Below, piece by piece: positions 9,833 to 20,700 of a stretch of DNA of 64,000 nucleotides. The notes beneath the pieces are model-generated. The model was given only the letters and a program-made list of their open reading frames with translations, was not told the origin of the DNA and made no database searches. This DNA is from Rugalucina vietnamica (Eukaryota > Mollusca > Bivalvia > Lucinida > Lucinidae), in contig OZ024876.1 in NCBI GenBank assembly GCA_964017185.1, forward strand, positions 2,122,418 to 2,186,417, written 5' to 3'. How positions within the stretch are numbered: the stretch's first letter is position 1; every line of letters begins with the position of its first letter. The position numbers were made by a program, and so were the translations under genes.

Positions 9833-11558
9833 TTCTTCTTCTTCTTCTTCTTCACAGAATTCAAGTAGATTGACGTCTTTAAATACTATCACAAATTCTG
9901 AGAGTAAAAATGAATTCACATGTACGTCTAATTTGAGACCTGAAAATCCACTTTCGCTGAATTTAAAGAAAAAAGGTTTTAACATAGGTCATTTAAATAT
10001 ACAAGGTTTATGTGGAGATCATCTAAATAAGTTTTCAGAAGTTTCGGCATTGCTAACAAGTAAAGATAATGAAAAGTTACATATTTTCGGTATGAGCGAA
10101 ACTAAGTTAAAGAATCACAAATTGACAAGAACGTTTAAAATTAAAGGTTTTCATACTCCTTTTAGAAAAGATAATGACTCTAATGGCGGTGGAGGTATTA
10201 TTGTATATGTTAGAGATAATATTAATGCAAAACGACGGGAAGACTTGGAAACGAATGGTATTTCATGTTTATGGCTTGAGATTTCGCCTGATAAAGGTAA
10301 ACCATTTTTAGTTGGAAATATGTATAGGCCACCCGATTCTAGAATTGAATATAATGACAGGTTTGAGGAATTTATAGATACTGTTTTGAATGAAGAAAAA
10401 GAGTTTATTCTGATGGGCGATATAAATAAAAATTTACTCAATAGTGATACTGACCGGGAATGGGGAAATTTCACAACATCCTTAGGCCTAACTCAGCTAG
10501 TAAATGAACCAACTAGAGTAACTAGCGACTCTAGAACTCTTATTGACCATATATACACTAATAATGAAGATAATATACAATGTATTAAGGTTGAGAAATT
10601 GTGTCTGAGTGACCATTATGGTATATTTTGCAATCGATCTGCTCACGTCTCTTTTGAAAAGAATGATGAACATCAATATATTACTTACAGGTCATTTAAA
10701 ATGTTTGATGAACCTCGCTTTCTGAACGATCTTGCTATGGTTCCTTGGGAAATAATTGAAAGTTTTGATTCAATCGATGATATAGTCTCAGTGTGGACAT
10801 CGCTGTTCACAGAAATTCTTGACAAACACGCGCCTGTTAAAACTCAAAGGGTCAAACATAAATATCAGCCGGAATGGCTGACTCCAGAAATATTGGATTT
10901 AATGAAAGAACGCAATAAATGTAAACTAAATGGTAATATTTCTGCATACAAAATTCTAAGAAATAAGATCTCAACGTTAATAGGTATAGCAAAAAAGGAT
11001 GCGTATAGATCGAAAATTGAAGATGGCAAATCTGATCCTAGAAATATCTGGAAATTATTTCAAGACTTTGGTATGAATAAAAAGGAAAGTGAAAATAAAT
11101 CCAATATAAAGTTAAAATCAGATGACAAACTTGTTACAAACCAGATAGACTTGACTGAAGTTTTCAATGATTACTTCGTCAATATAGCATCGAAATTAAA
11201 AGAACCCCCAGCTAAGACGGATTTTGCCAAGCTAAATAATTATGTTTCTGCTAAGGTCCCACTTGGTACGGAATTCAAAATTCCATTGACAAATCATATT
11301 TTCGTTAAAAAGTTTTTGACAAGTTTAAATGTAAACAAATCTACAGGTCTCGACAATATAGGTCCAAAAATTCTAAAATTGTCTGCAGATGTCATAACAC
11401 CAAGCATTTTATACATGGTTAATAAAAGCATATCATTAAGTCAATTCCCAGATTTATGGAAAGAAGCTAAGGTAAAACCATTGTTTAAATCTGGAAATAA
11501 AGATGATATTAATAATTACCGACCAATTTCAATATTGCCAACAATTTCAAAACATTGA
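9558..11558 (+). pseudogene. LINE ORF2, endonuclease and start of reverse transcriptase (frameshifted)
   Basis: Residues 1-115 contain a run of about 30 Ser from a TTC/TCT repeat (about 9757-9852). The apurinic-type endonuclease follows at about 140-375: GHLNIQGL, GMSETKLKNH (catalytic Glu), NMYRPPDS, ILMGDINKNL (Asp/Asn) and CLSDHYG (Asp-His). A linker with RNKCKL and IWKLFQDFG leads to the RT at about 590 (LDNIGPKIL, NNYRPISILP). The frame then shifts near 11550 and continues at 11503-11949. The endonuclease nicks target DNA and the RT copies the RNA at the nick. Confidence 0.85.
9757..9852 (+). repeat. TTC/TCT triplet repeat encoding poly-Ser in ORF2
   Basis: An almost pure CTT/TCT repeat inside the LINE ORF2, read as a Ser run in frame. 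It also creates a long Glu-run frame on the other strand, which is not a gene. Confidence 0.9.
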
Positions 11559-11939
11559 AAAATGGGTGGAAAAGCAGTTTTCTCAATATTTGAATGATTT
11601 TAACTTATTACACAAGTCTCAAAGTGGATTTCGTCCGAGGCACTCGACTGAATCCGCTCTAATTCTCATGGTAGATTCTTGGCTTAAGGCTATAAACGAA
11701 GGAAAGATAGTAGGCTGTGTTTTAGTTGATTTTCGTAAGGCTTTTGATTTAGTGGACCATGAAATTCTTTTAAGAAAATTAAAATGTTATAAATGCAATG
11801 ACTCGTGCTTATCTTGGTTTGAATCTTATTTATGTAATCGGAAACAGCGTGTATCTCTGAATAATCATCTATCATCTACATCCGATGTTATACATGGCGT
11901 TCCCCAGGGGTCTATTTTAGGTCCATTACTATTTTTGAT
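11503..11939 (+). pseudogene. LINE ORF2, central reverse transcriptase
   Basis: Continues the RT after the frameshift: SQSGFRPRHSTESAL, VLVDFRKAFDLVDH (first catalytic Asp), HGVPQGSILGPLLFL. The frame breaks exactly where the second LINE is inserted, and the next expected block (FINDLPLYL) resumes at about 13390. The boundary falls at the 12-bp target duplication. Confidence 0.85.
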
Positions 11940-13396
11940 GTTTCAATAGACATGATCTTCACAGCAAGACAGCTTCAGGAGAAATGCCAAGAACAGAATG
12001 TAGATCTATACATGACGTTTGTTGACCTCACCAAAGCTTTTGACACTGTTAGTCGTGATGGACTCTGGAAAATCATGGCCAAGTTTGGCTGTCCACCCAG
12101 ATTCATAGCTATGGTGCGGCAGTTTCATGATGGCATGCAGGCACGTGTGCAAAATGATGGAGAGTTCTCTGAACCATTTGAAGTAACAAATGGGGTCAAA
12201 CAAGGCTGTGTTCTGGCACCAACACTGTTCAGCATGATGTTTTCTGCCATGCTTATGGATGCTTTTCAGGACAGTGACACTGGTTTTCCAATCAGGTACC
12301 GTTTTGATGGCAACATATTCAACCTCAGAAGGTTGCAAGCCAAAACTAAGGTCCAGACTGATGTGCTAGATGAGCTCCTCTATGCAGATGATATGGATAA
12401 GAATGCCAACACAGAGGCAAAAATGCAAAGAGCCATGGATCAAGTCTCACAGTCATGTGATAACTATGATCTCACAATCAGCACAAAAAAGACAGAGGTT
12501 GTACACCAACCAGCCCCCGGAAAACCATATAATGAACCAACCATCACTGTGAATGGGCAAAAACTGAAAGTTGTTGACAAGTTCACCTACCTGGGAAGCA
12601 CTCTCTCCAGAGCAGTGCATATTGATGATGAGATCACTGCCAGAATTGCAAAAGCTAGTGTGGCATTCGGAAGACTCCGTGCAAATGTCTGGGAGCGAAA
12701 TGGAATCAAGCTTGACACCAAGCTGAAAGTCTACAAGGCTGTGGTACTGCCAACCCTCTTGTATGCATGTGAGACCTGGACAGTATACCAACGCCATGCA
12801 AAGAGACTTAACCATTTCCACTTAAGCTGTTTGAGAAAGTTGTTAAAAATCAAGTGGCAGGACAAGATTCCAGACACAGAGGTCCTGAGGAAAGCAGGGA
12901 TGCAAAGCATGCATACAGTCTTAAAGCTAGCACAGCTAAGATGGACTGGCCATGTTATAAGAATGCCTGATGCGCGACTTCCAAAGAAAGTTTTCTATGG
13001 AGAACTACAGGAAGGAAAGCGCTCTCAAGGTGGCCAGAAGAAACGCTACAAAGACACCCTCAAAGCCTCTCTGAAGGATTTCGAAATACCAATGGGGTCC
13101 TGGGAACAGACTGCACAGGAGCGATCAAAGTGGCGAGGTCTCATCAACAAAGGAGCAGCTCTCTATGAAAAGAAGAGAATCTGTGAAGCTGAAAGAAAGC
13201 GAAGAGAGCGCAAAGCCAAAACAAATGTGCCACCAGCAGACTCTATGACATTGACTTGCTCTACTTGCAACCGACAGTTTAGAGCCAGAATTGGCCTAGT
13301 CAGCCATCAAAGAACTCACCAACACACATCAGCACAATTCAAGAAATAATGATGGTCTTTCTCATTAGTGAGAGACGAACTATCACTATTTTTGAT
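11928..13396 (+). mobile_element. Second LINE, 5'-truncated, nested in the CR1-like LINE
   Basis: The 12-mer ACTATTTTTGAT occurs at 11928-11939 and 13385-13396, a direct target-site duplication. The inserted DNA is 11940-13384. Its 3' end GAGACGAACTATC is the same as that of the related element at 50864-53356. The 5' end is cut inside the RT domain, as expected for incomplete target-primed reverse transcription. Over the shared part the two copies differ at only a handful of residues, so both are recent. Confidence 0.9.
11952..13349 (+). CDS. Truncated reverse transcriptase with C-terminal C2H2 finger, 465 aa
   Basis: An open RT frame lacking the endonuclease and the first RT blocks. It shows TFVDLTKAFDTVSRDG (catalytic Asp), GVKQGCVLAPTLFS, ELLYADDMD (the YADD box), KFTYLGSTLSR and an ARLPKKVFYGE-type tail. 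It ends with CSTCNRQFRARIGLVSHQRT, a C2H2 zinc finger. The first ATG is just the first Met inside the truncated element. The catalytic Asp residues are intact, but without endonuclease it could not move by itself. I do not assign a clade with confidence. Confidence 0.85.
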   Translation: MIFTARQLQEKCQEQNVDLYMTFVDLTKAFDTVSRDGLWKIMAKFGCPPRFIAMVRQFHDGMQARVQNDGEFSEPFEVTNGVKQGCVLAPTLFSMMFSAMLMDAFQDSDTGFPIRYRFDGNIFNLRRLQAKTKVQTDVLDELLYADDMDKNANTEAKMQRAMDQVSQSCDNYDLTISTKKTEVVHQPAPGKPYNEPTITVNGQKLKVVDKFTYLGSTLSRAVHIDDEITARIAKASVAFGRLRANVWERNGIKLDTKLKVYKAVVLPTLLYACETWTVYQRHAKRLNHFHLSCLRKLLKIKWQDKIPDTEVLRKAGMQSMHTVLKLAQLRWTGHVIRMPDARLPKKVFYGELQEGKRSQGGQKKRYKDTLKASLKDFEIPMGSWEQTAQERSKWRGLINKGAALYEKKRICEAERKRRERKAKTNVPPADSMTLTCSTCNRQFRARIGLVSHQRTHQHTSAQFKK

Positions 13397-14294
13397 TTTT
13401 ATTAATGACTTGCCTTTATACTTACAAAACAATACATCTACAATTGATTTGTATGCTGATGATACTACTATATATTATAGTGGCAGTGATAAATTAATGC
13501 TAGAAAGAAATTTGCAGAAGTCTCTTGACTGCCTTCAAATATGGTGTCGAGAAAATGGCATGATTTTAAACACAGATAAAACCAAAGTCATGCTTATAAC
13601 CAGCAGGCAAAAGCGAATTAACTTGAATAATGCGGTTTTGAACCTCCAGTACAATGATATTGATATAGATATTACCACGTGTGACAAAATCTTGGGTATT
13701 CATGTTGACAATAATCTGACGTGGAACGATCACTTTAATTTTTTGTCTAAAAAGTTGTCCTCACACTTGTGGCTTTTGAGCAAAATAAGAATTTATCTAT
13801 CTATTGAACACAGAGTACTTTTCTACAATGCGTATATCAAACCTCACATTGACTATTGTAGTTTAATCTGGAGTAACACGTCCAGCACGAATATAAGCAA
13901 AATAACTAGATTGCAAAGAAGGGCATGCAAGCTGATTTTGGGGCATGAATATAATGGCTTGCCCGAGGCACTCGAAAAATTAAAGATGTTGTCATTTGAT
14001 CAAAGTATTTTCCTCAGTAAAGCAAAAATTATGTATAAAATTCACAACAATTTGGCCCCTAGTTATTTGAATGAAATGTTTTTAATGCGAGATGCAAATC
14101 TTGATAATACAACTTCCAATTTAAGGTCTGTCGCAAATAAAAATTTTGTAGTTCCACTAGCAAAATGTAATCTTTTTAAAGGTAGCTTGACTTATTCAGG
14201 TGTAATTATTTGGAATAGTATCCCTGTCAGTATAAAGGATTCCTCATCCTTACAAATTTTCGTTAATAGGTGTACTGAGTGGCTTCTACATTAA
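13385..14294 (+). pseudogene. LINE ORF2, C-terminal reverse transcriptase part
   Basis: RT resumes after the nested LINE: FINDLPLYL, then LYADDTTIYY (YADD catalytic box), LNTDKTKVMLI, KILGIHVDNNLTW, YNAYIKPHIDYCSLIW and RACKLILG. It ends with SGVIIWNSIPVSIKD and a TAA. These blocks are in the order usual for CR1/L2-type ORF2 C-terminal halves. Confidence 0.85.
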
Positions 14295-14365
14295 TTGATA
14301 GTTAGTTATTAATCTGTACCTCCACCGCAAATGAGACGTATATTGTACGCATATACTGTCATTAT

Positions 14366-14491
14366 GTCTGTCTGTCTGCCTGTCTGTCTGTCTCACTCTG
14401 TCCGTCAATCTGTCTGCCCACCTGTCTGTCTGTCTGTCTCCCTTTCTGTCTATCACTCTCCCTTTCACTGACTGACTGTCTGTCTGTCTGT

Positions 14492-14540
<49 letters not shown>

Positions 14541-14567
14541 TGTCTGTCTGTCTGTCTGTCTGTCTTA
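14366..14567. repeat. (CTGT/CTGC)n microsatellite in the LINE 3' UTR
   Basis: About 200 bp of CTGT and CTGC tetranucleotides, including about 11 pure TGCC units. Confidence 0.95.
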
Positions 14568-14710
14568 TTTCCTATCAAGTTTCACATTTTACATGCTTTT
14601 GAATTTAATGCTTTAATTGTATATTGCCATGTTTGTTGTTACATGTACCATGTTTTGAGGGCCCCAAGGAAGATTGGTTCTGCCAATTGGGTCACCCTCG
14701 TTAAATAAAG

Positions 14711-14738
14711 AATTTACTTACTTACTTACTTACTTACT
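14711..14738 (+). repeat. (TTAC)n 3' tail of the CR1-like LINE
   Basis: AATAAAGAATTTACTTACTT followed by more TTAC units marks the 3' end of the retrotransposon. Confidence 0.85.
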
Positions 14739-14761
14739 AGATGGTCAGCCAGGTGTTTTGA

Positions 14762-15040
14762 TGTATACATCAGGAAAACATGCCCGTGCAATATATACCC
14801 CCTCAAACCCCACTTTTATATAGCAAAACTGCGGTATGCAGGGCTATACCTATTTTCTTATTTTTGCTCCAAAACATAGATTGTGGGTACTCGTTAGAAC
14901 CGCCTCAGCGAGGCGACGTGTACCCACAATCTATGTTTTGAGCAAAAATAAGAAAAATATCAAAATTTTTCTGATGAAATTTTCATTTTTTAAAACGGAA
15001 AAAATCTCTGTATATTGCATGGGCAAGTTTTCGTAATGAA
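14762..15040. mobile_element. MITE family B copy
   Basis: CATCAGGAAAACATGCCCGT at the left end, the hairpin around GAACCGCCTCAGCGAGGCG with ATAGATTGTGGGTAC arms, and GGGCAAGTTTTCGTAATG at the right end. Confidence 0.85.
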
Positions 15041-15532
15041 CGCCCAGGGTTTTAAAATCATTACTTCGAATCCCATGGGGGAAGGCCAAGGCCTTCTAGG
15101 AGCTTAACTGACGTAATCAGGTCCCGTTTAGCTGAGAATATTAAACTTATACGAGTATAGGAAAATTACTATTTGCCTGGACAAGCAGTCCATCTATTTT
15201 TCACGGTCCCAATGTGCGGATGCCCTATACAAGTATTAGATTTTTGACATAACCGAACTTTACAAATAGTCTACCACGGGATATTGGATTGCATTACTGC
15301 ATTAGACTGTTAGAAAGGTCAGTAAATGAAATACAGGGGTTTGGGTATTTATACCGTCCAAGGTTGTTGTTTTTTGGCAAGTCGCTGCTGTGTACAGACA
15401 AAATGGTTTGTGTTCGGCATACTTTTAATGATTTGATTGCCCTTATATGTAAAATATACCCGTTTTGTGTTTCGTAAGTAACACGGGTCGTGTTGTCTTG
15501 GTAGGGTCATTGTCCACTGACCGGATTACGAA
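15041..15532. other. Non-coding stretch with a family D fragment
   Basis: No gene seen. About 15185-15222 resembles the family D phrase CCATCTATTTNTCACGG...CCCCAATG. The remainder is unassigned. Confidence 0.45.
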
Positions 15533-15748
15533 TGCGTCAGAAAACCAACAATCTGCGTAAAACAGCTACTGCACATCTGATCAGCGTCTTAGTTTACGCG
15601 ACACAGATAGAATAATCCCTCGGGTAATCCCTCTTGTACTTAAACCCGAAATTTCAAGCTTCTATCCAGCTTCTGTGACTGTACAGGGCGGTTTATTGTC
15701 GGACCAGGTCGGAAATCTAAATTGTTGTTTTCTCATGCGAAGGCTCGC
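15533..15748. mobile_element. MITE family A, degenerate copy
   Basis: Keeps AGAAAACCAACAATCTGCG, CTGATCAGCG, GAAATTTCAAGCTTCTA, GACCAGGTCGGAAA and TTGTTTTCTCATGCG in family order, but the central hairpin has decayed and both ends are eroded. Confidence 0.65.
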
Positions 15749-15909
15749 GTAATATCGATACTATGTAACGGCGTAAGAACAAATTTATTGGTATTTTGGA
15801 TTTGTTTTCTGTGTCAAGTTGCAATTTTTAACAAACTATGTGCCACAAATTTTTGATAATACATCGATAATGATCATCATGGAAGAGGTTGTCTTGCCAG
15901 AATAAAAAA

Positions 15910-16146
15910 TGAGCCAGTGCGTGAGAAAACCAACAATTTGGGTTTCCGACCAGGTCTGACACAAACCAGTCTGTACAGTCACAGAATAAAGCTAGAAGCT
16001 TGAAACTTTGGAAATAGGTAGAAGAGGAATTGTACTATCCGTGTGGCGAAAATAAAGACGCTGATCAGCCGTGCAGTTACTGCACGGCTGATCTGCGTCT
16101 TTGTTTTCGCATATGCAAATTGTTTGTTTTCTCATGCACAGGCTCA
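15910..16146. mobile_element. MITE family A copy
   Basis: Ends TGAGCC and GGCTCA with inverted GAGAAAACCAACAATTT/AAATTGTTTGTTTTCTC. The hairpin is CTGATCAGCCGTGCAGTTAC and its complement. The loop variant CCGTGCA/TGCACGG differs from other copies on both arms together. Confidence 0.9.
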
Positions 16147-16409
16147 AATAGTTTCATATTCCTAGCAGGCGTATATGAAGCAACTAATTACACGTATTCG
16201 GGAGCAGAAAAACAGCTTTCTCCTACGCATTTACATTAATATTGCACAAGAAATAGGCATCAATATAAGCAAGCAAAATCTTCTGCAAATTGCATCCAAG
16301 TGTTCAGACCATTAAGGATAATATTTTCCCATAATACGAGACCTCGGATCCAAAATATTTTATTGTATCCGAGCACGAAGCCAAACGTCATATTCAAGAC
16401 GCAAAAAAA

Positions 16410-16455
16410 TGAAAATAAATAAATAAATAAAGAAAGAAAGAAAGAAAGAAAGAAA
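16410..16455. repeat. AAAT and AAAG microsatellites
   Basis: AAAT units (about 16413-16431) adjoin AAAG units to 16455. Confidence 0.85.
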
Positions 16456-16895
16456 AGGTAAGCGGAGTACCCGTCACGCCAAATTATCTCCGTCAATGTA
16501 ATACAGCAATGACTTGGTGTTGTATTGTCACAGTGTAAACAAATGCAGTATACAATATACAAGCCCAGTATAGCAAGAAAATTCCATTTCCATTCTCTGG
16601 CTGTACTGGAGCACTAACTGACCAGCTGGCCTGATTAAGAGGCCTATTCTCATTCCAGAGTTAGCGCATTCCCTGTATATAACTTTATATTCAAGCTGCA
16701 ATTCCAAGCCCCATGGCGGCCCAGTCCGGCTGTGTCAGATCTGATCGAAAACTTCAATGAAACATTTTATTGTGACACGGATCAATGAATGAACCCTGAG
16801 CTTTGAAAATCCGATTTCTTTATTTATAGATGAAAACATACCCGATTTTTAACCCATTAACCCATTTCGACACGATTTTGCTGGAGTAATATTAA
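16456..16895. other. Non-coding stretch upstream of the EXPERA-like gene
   Basis: No coding feature or known repeat is recognised. It could hold promoter sequence for the gene at 17624, but no motif was convincing. Confidence 0.4.
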
Positions 16896-17132
16896 TGAGC
16901 CGCATCGTGAGAAAACCGGATTTTTGCCTAGGCGAAAACAAAGGCGCAGATCAGCTTCGCGGTAACCGCGAAGCTGATCAGCGCCTTTGTTTTCGCTACA
17001 CGGATAGTATATTTCCTCTTCTTCTTAAATCCGAAATTTCAAACTTCTAGCCTGCTTCTGAGCTTGTACAGCCCGGTTTGTGTCGGACCTGGTCGGAAAT
17101 CCCGAAGACCGGTTTTCTCGCGTCGCGGCTCA
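16896..17132. mobile_element. MITE family A copy
   Basis: TGAGCCGCATCGTGAGAAAA at the left end and its complement at the right. The central hairpin GATCAGCTTCGCGGTAACCG and complement is perfect. Confidence 0.92.
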
Positions 17133-17373
17133 TTTTGTGATTGCTCTCGGATAACGCCAATTATCGAGGTACGTTTATTGTTATTAACATTTTATAATCG
17201 TTTTTTTTCTACGATGCCCTGATACAGCACACATGTATTGTGCATCGAGCACATATTACAAAAAAACTTTCGTCGTAGACTCACGTCACAGATTCAGTCG
17301 TATGTGTGATCTGTGTAGATTTTTGGTACCGGTGTAGATGACCAAGAGGACGACCAAAAACGGGGAAATAATT

Positions 17374-17606
17374 TGAGCCGCCTCATGAGAAAACCAACAA
17401 TGTGGTTTCCGAACAGGTCGGACACAAACCGAGCTGTACAAGCACATAAGATGACTAGAGGCTCGACATTTCGGATTTAGAAAAGTACTATCCGTGTAGC
17501 GAAAACAAAGGCGCTGATCAGCTTCGCGGTCACCGCGAAGCTGATCTGCGTCTTTGTTTTCGCCTATGCAGCCTGAATGATTATTGGTTTTCTCATGATG
17601 CGGCTC
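17374..17606. mobile_element. MITE family A copy just upstream of the EXPERA-like start codon
   Basis: TGAGCCGCCTCATGAGAAAA and complement at the ends; the hairpin is CTTCGCGGTCACCGCGAAG. It ends only 17 bp before the ATG at 17624, so it must form 5' UTR, promoter or the end of an intron of that gene. Confidence 0.92.
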
Positions 17607-17623
17607 AATTTTATATTAGCTAG

Positions 17624-17768
17624 ATGGCACCCAGTATGAATGAGATGCCCAAATGGATGGTGTCATGGTTCTACGCCACCGCTATAATCTGTACGATAGA
17701 TGCCACATTCGTTGTTTTCCGACCGCTCACACTGCCAGGGGGAGCATGGTTTAAATTCTTTTATCCAT
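17624..17768 (+). CDS. EXPERA-like gene, exon 1
   Basis: Codes residues 1-48 plus one base, including the first helix (WFYATAIICTIDATFVVF). Ends CCAT|GTAAGTACTG, a strong donor. The last about 18 bases and the donor are repeated downstream at 44-bp spacing. Confidence 0.75.
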
Positions 17769-20700
17769 GTAAGTACTGTACATTCACTTTTGGTTTAAAT
17801 TCTTTTACCCAAGTACTGGACATGTATTCACTTTCGGTTTAAATTCTTTTACCCATGTAAGTGCTGTACATTTAAGAATTGGCTTAAATTCTTTTACCTA
17901 TTTAAGTACTGTACATTCACTTTTGGTTTAACATGTGCATGTACTATAATTTTCAGACAAATGGTATATAACAGTTGACCAGCGGTACAATGACATCACA
18001 GATTCCTACTCCTATACACAGAGCCTGTAAGTTCACTGACAAATTTAGATTTATGAGTCTGTGGTTTTGTACTTTATACAATTGACTTTTTTTTATTCAG
18101 TTTAACGTCCCTTTCAAGATAACTTCAGCTCATACAGTAGTCGGGGAGAAAACGGGAGAACCCCTGTATACGTTTAGCGAAAACAAAGGTGATGATCAAC
18201 TGTGCAGTTACTGCACAGCTGATCTGCGCCTTTGTTTTCGTCATAGGCAAAAGTCCGGTTTTCTCGTGTCGAGGCTCACTTATGGTCGTGGCGATATGTG
18301 GAAACAGCCTGCCTTCGATTCTTATTTGCGCAGCCATTACATGTATTCTGTGTTATCGGCCAAACGTGGCTCATTTGTTGAAATAAGTGATTATTTTGAA
18401 GTATTTTCGAAAACATAACATTACATACGTTTTTGTGACTAATCAGGCTATGAAATTGTATTCCACAGGATGAACTATGCAGAGGTTGTTCTAAATATTG
18501 TCACACTGATTTTGGTAAGTACGGAAGCTCATTACGAAAACTTGCCCATGCAATATACAGAGATTTTTTAGCTTTAAAAATTGAAAATTTTCAGCTGAAA
18601 AATTTTGATATTTTTCTTATTTTTGCTCAAAACATAGATTGTGGGTACACGTTAGAACCGCCTCGCCGAGGCGGTTCTAACGAGTACCCACAATCTATGT
18701 TTTGGAGCAAAAATAAGAAAAATAGGTATACCCCTGCATACCCCAGTTTTTGTATATAAAAGTGGGGTTTAAGGGGGTAGACGCTTCACGGACATGTTTT
18801 CCTGATGTCATAACTCAGCCTAAAAAGGTTCAGCCAAAATGGCCGTCAAAGGTTCAGCCAAAATGGCCCAGGTTCGATATGGTTTCAATATGAACCGCGT
18901 CGTGGGAAAACTAACAATGAGGATTTTGTTAGGTTCTACACAAACCGACTAGAGGCTTGAGATTTCGGATTTAAGAAGAAGAGAAATTGTACAATCCGTG
19001 TAGCGAAAACAAAGGTGCTGATCAGCTTGGTGGTAAATACCACGAAGCTGATCTGCGTCATTGTTTTAGCCTATGCAACTTGAATTGTTGGTTTTCTCAT
19101 GATGCGGCTCAATTATGTAGTCTAATACGAACTTATTTGTATCTTTTTTTCAACGAGCATTTTGACGCAACGACAATATGCTGTAATTATGGGATCAAGC
19201 GATCGCGCAAGTAAATACGATTTGGCGCTCATGTCACACCAAAGTCCTGGCATTTACCGTCTCAGTAATAACCTCCCATCTCTTTCAGCACTATAGGCGA
19301 TCATGTTACACCAAAGTCATGGCATTTGCCGTCTCAGTAATAACCTCCCATCTCTTTCAGCACTACAGGCGATCATGTCACACCAAAGTCATGGCATTTA
19401 CCATCTCAGTAATAACCTCCCATCTCTTTCAGCACTACAGGCGATCATGTCACACCAAAGTCATGGCATTTACCGTCTCAGTAATAACCTCCCATCTCTT
19501 TCAGCACTACAGACGATCATGTCACACCAAAGTCATGGCATTTACCGTCTCAGTAACCTCCCATCTCTTTCAGCACTACAGGCGATCATGTCACACCAAA
19601 GTCCTGACATTTACCGTCTCAGTAATGACCTCCCATCTCTTTCAGCACTACAGGCGATCATGTCACACCAAAGTCCTGGCATTTACCGTCTCTGTAATGA
19701 CCTCCCATCTCTTTCAGCACTACAGGCGATCATGTCACACCAAAGTCATGGCATTTACCGTCTCTGCAATAACCTCCCATCTCTTTCAGCACTACAGGCG
19801 ATCATGTCATACCAAAGTCATGGCATTTACCGTCTCAGTAACCTCCCATCTCTTTCAGCACTATAGGCGATCATGTTACACCAAAGTCATGGCATTTACC
19901 GTCTCAGTAATGACCTCCCATCTCTTTCAGCACTACAGGCGATCATGTCACACCAAAGTCACGGCATTTACCGTCTCAGTAATGACCTCCCATCTCTTTC
20001 AGCACTACAGGCGATCATGTCACACCAAAGTCATAGCATTTACCGTCTCAATAATAACCTCCCACCTCTTTCAGCACTATAGGCGATCATGTCACACCAA
20101 AGTCCTGGCATTTACCGTCTCAGTAATAACCTCCCATCTCATTCAGCACTACAGACGATCATGTCACACCAAAGTCCTGGCATTTACCGTCTCAGTAATG
20201 ACCTCCCATCTCTTTCAGCACTACAGGCGATCATGTCACACCAAAGTCATGGCATTTACCGTCTCAATAATAACCTCCCATCTCTTTCAGCTCTACAGGC
20301 AATCATGTCACACCAAAGTCCTGGCATTTACCGTCTCAGTAACCTCCCATCTCATTCAGCACTACAAGCGATCATGTCACACCAAAGTCATGGCATTTAC
20401 CGTCTCAATAATAACCTCCCATCTCTTTCAGCTCTACAGGCAATCATGTCACACCAAAGTCCTGGCATTTACCGTCTCAGTAACCTCCCATCTCTTTCAG
20501 CACTATAGGCGATCATGTTACACCAAAGTGATGGCATTTACCGTCTCAATAATAACCTCCCATCTCTTTCAGCACTACAAGCGATCATGTCACACCAAAG
20601 TCATGGCATTTACCGTCTCGGTAATGACCTTCTGGAAGACTGTGCTCTATATCGCCATGTTCTTTGAACTGGCCGGTGGCAAAGACTACCGCCAGGGGAA

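Larger units (their letters stand above)
6686..14738 (+). mobile_element. CR1-like non-LTR retrotransposon, near full length, with a nested LINE
   Basis: Boundaries come from the split family D repeat: left flank ends AATCAG at 6685 and the right flank resumes with ATGGTCAG after a (TTAC)n tail. About 370 bp of leader precede ORF1, then ORF1 (coiled coil, SGNH hydrolase, CCHC knuckle) and ORF2 (Ser-rich start, AP endonuclease, reverse transcriptase). Without the 1.44-kb nested LINE the element is about 6.6 kb. An ORF1 esterase and a microsatellite-like 3' tail are usual for the CR1/L2 group, so that placement is likely but not tested. Two frameshifts (near 7815 and 11550) and the nested insertion make this copy inactive. 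Confidence 0.85.

Noticed and set aside
9686-9985. Minus-strand frame with a long Glu run
   Set aside because: It is the antisense shadow of the Ser-coding triplet repeat in the LINE ORF2.
14286-14468. Minus-strand frame rich in DRQTDR
   Set aside because: Translation of the CTGT microsatellite.
16030-16239. Recurrent small frames such as CGENKDADQPCSYC and related ones at 23440, 24699, 41572, 43170 and 57616
   Set aside because: They read through the hairpin of family A MITEs; similarity between them is repeat homology, not a protein family.
16896-17132. MicroRNA precursor
   Set aside because: A long perfect hairpin is present, but it recurs in all family A MITEs, which explains it; small RNA data would be needed.
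19303-20508. Second repeated reading frame (MSHQSHGIYRLSNN type) in the 69/72-bp array
   Set aside because: It is broken by stops (CTATAG units) and does not continue into the conserved exon; the frame beginning HYRRSCHTKV does.
19222-20640. CRISPR-like array
   Set aside because: The whole unit is repeated with no unique spacers, and the DNA is eukaryotic.
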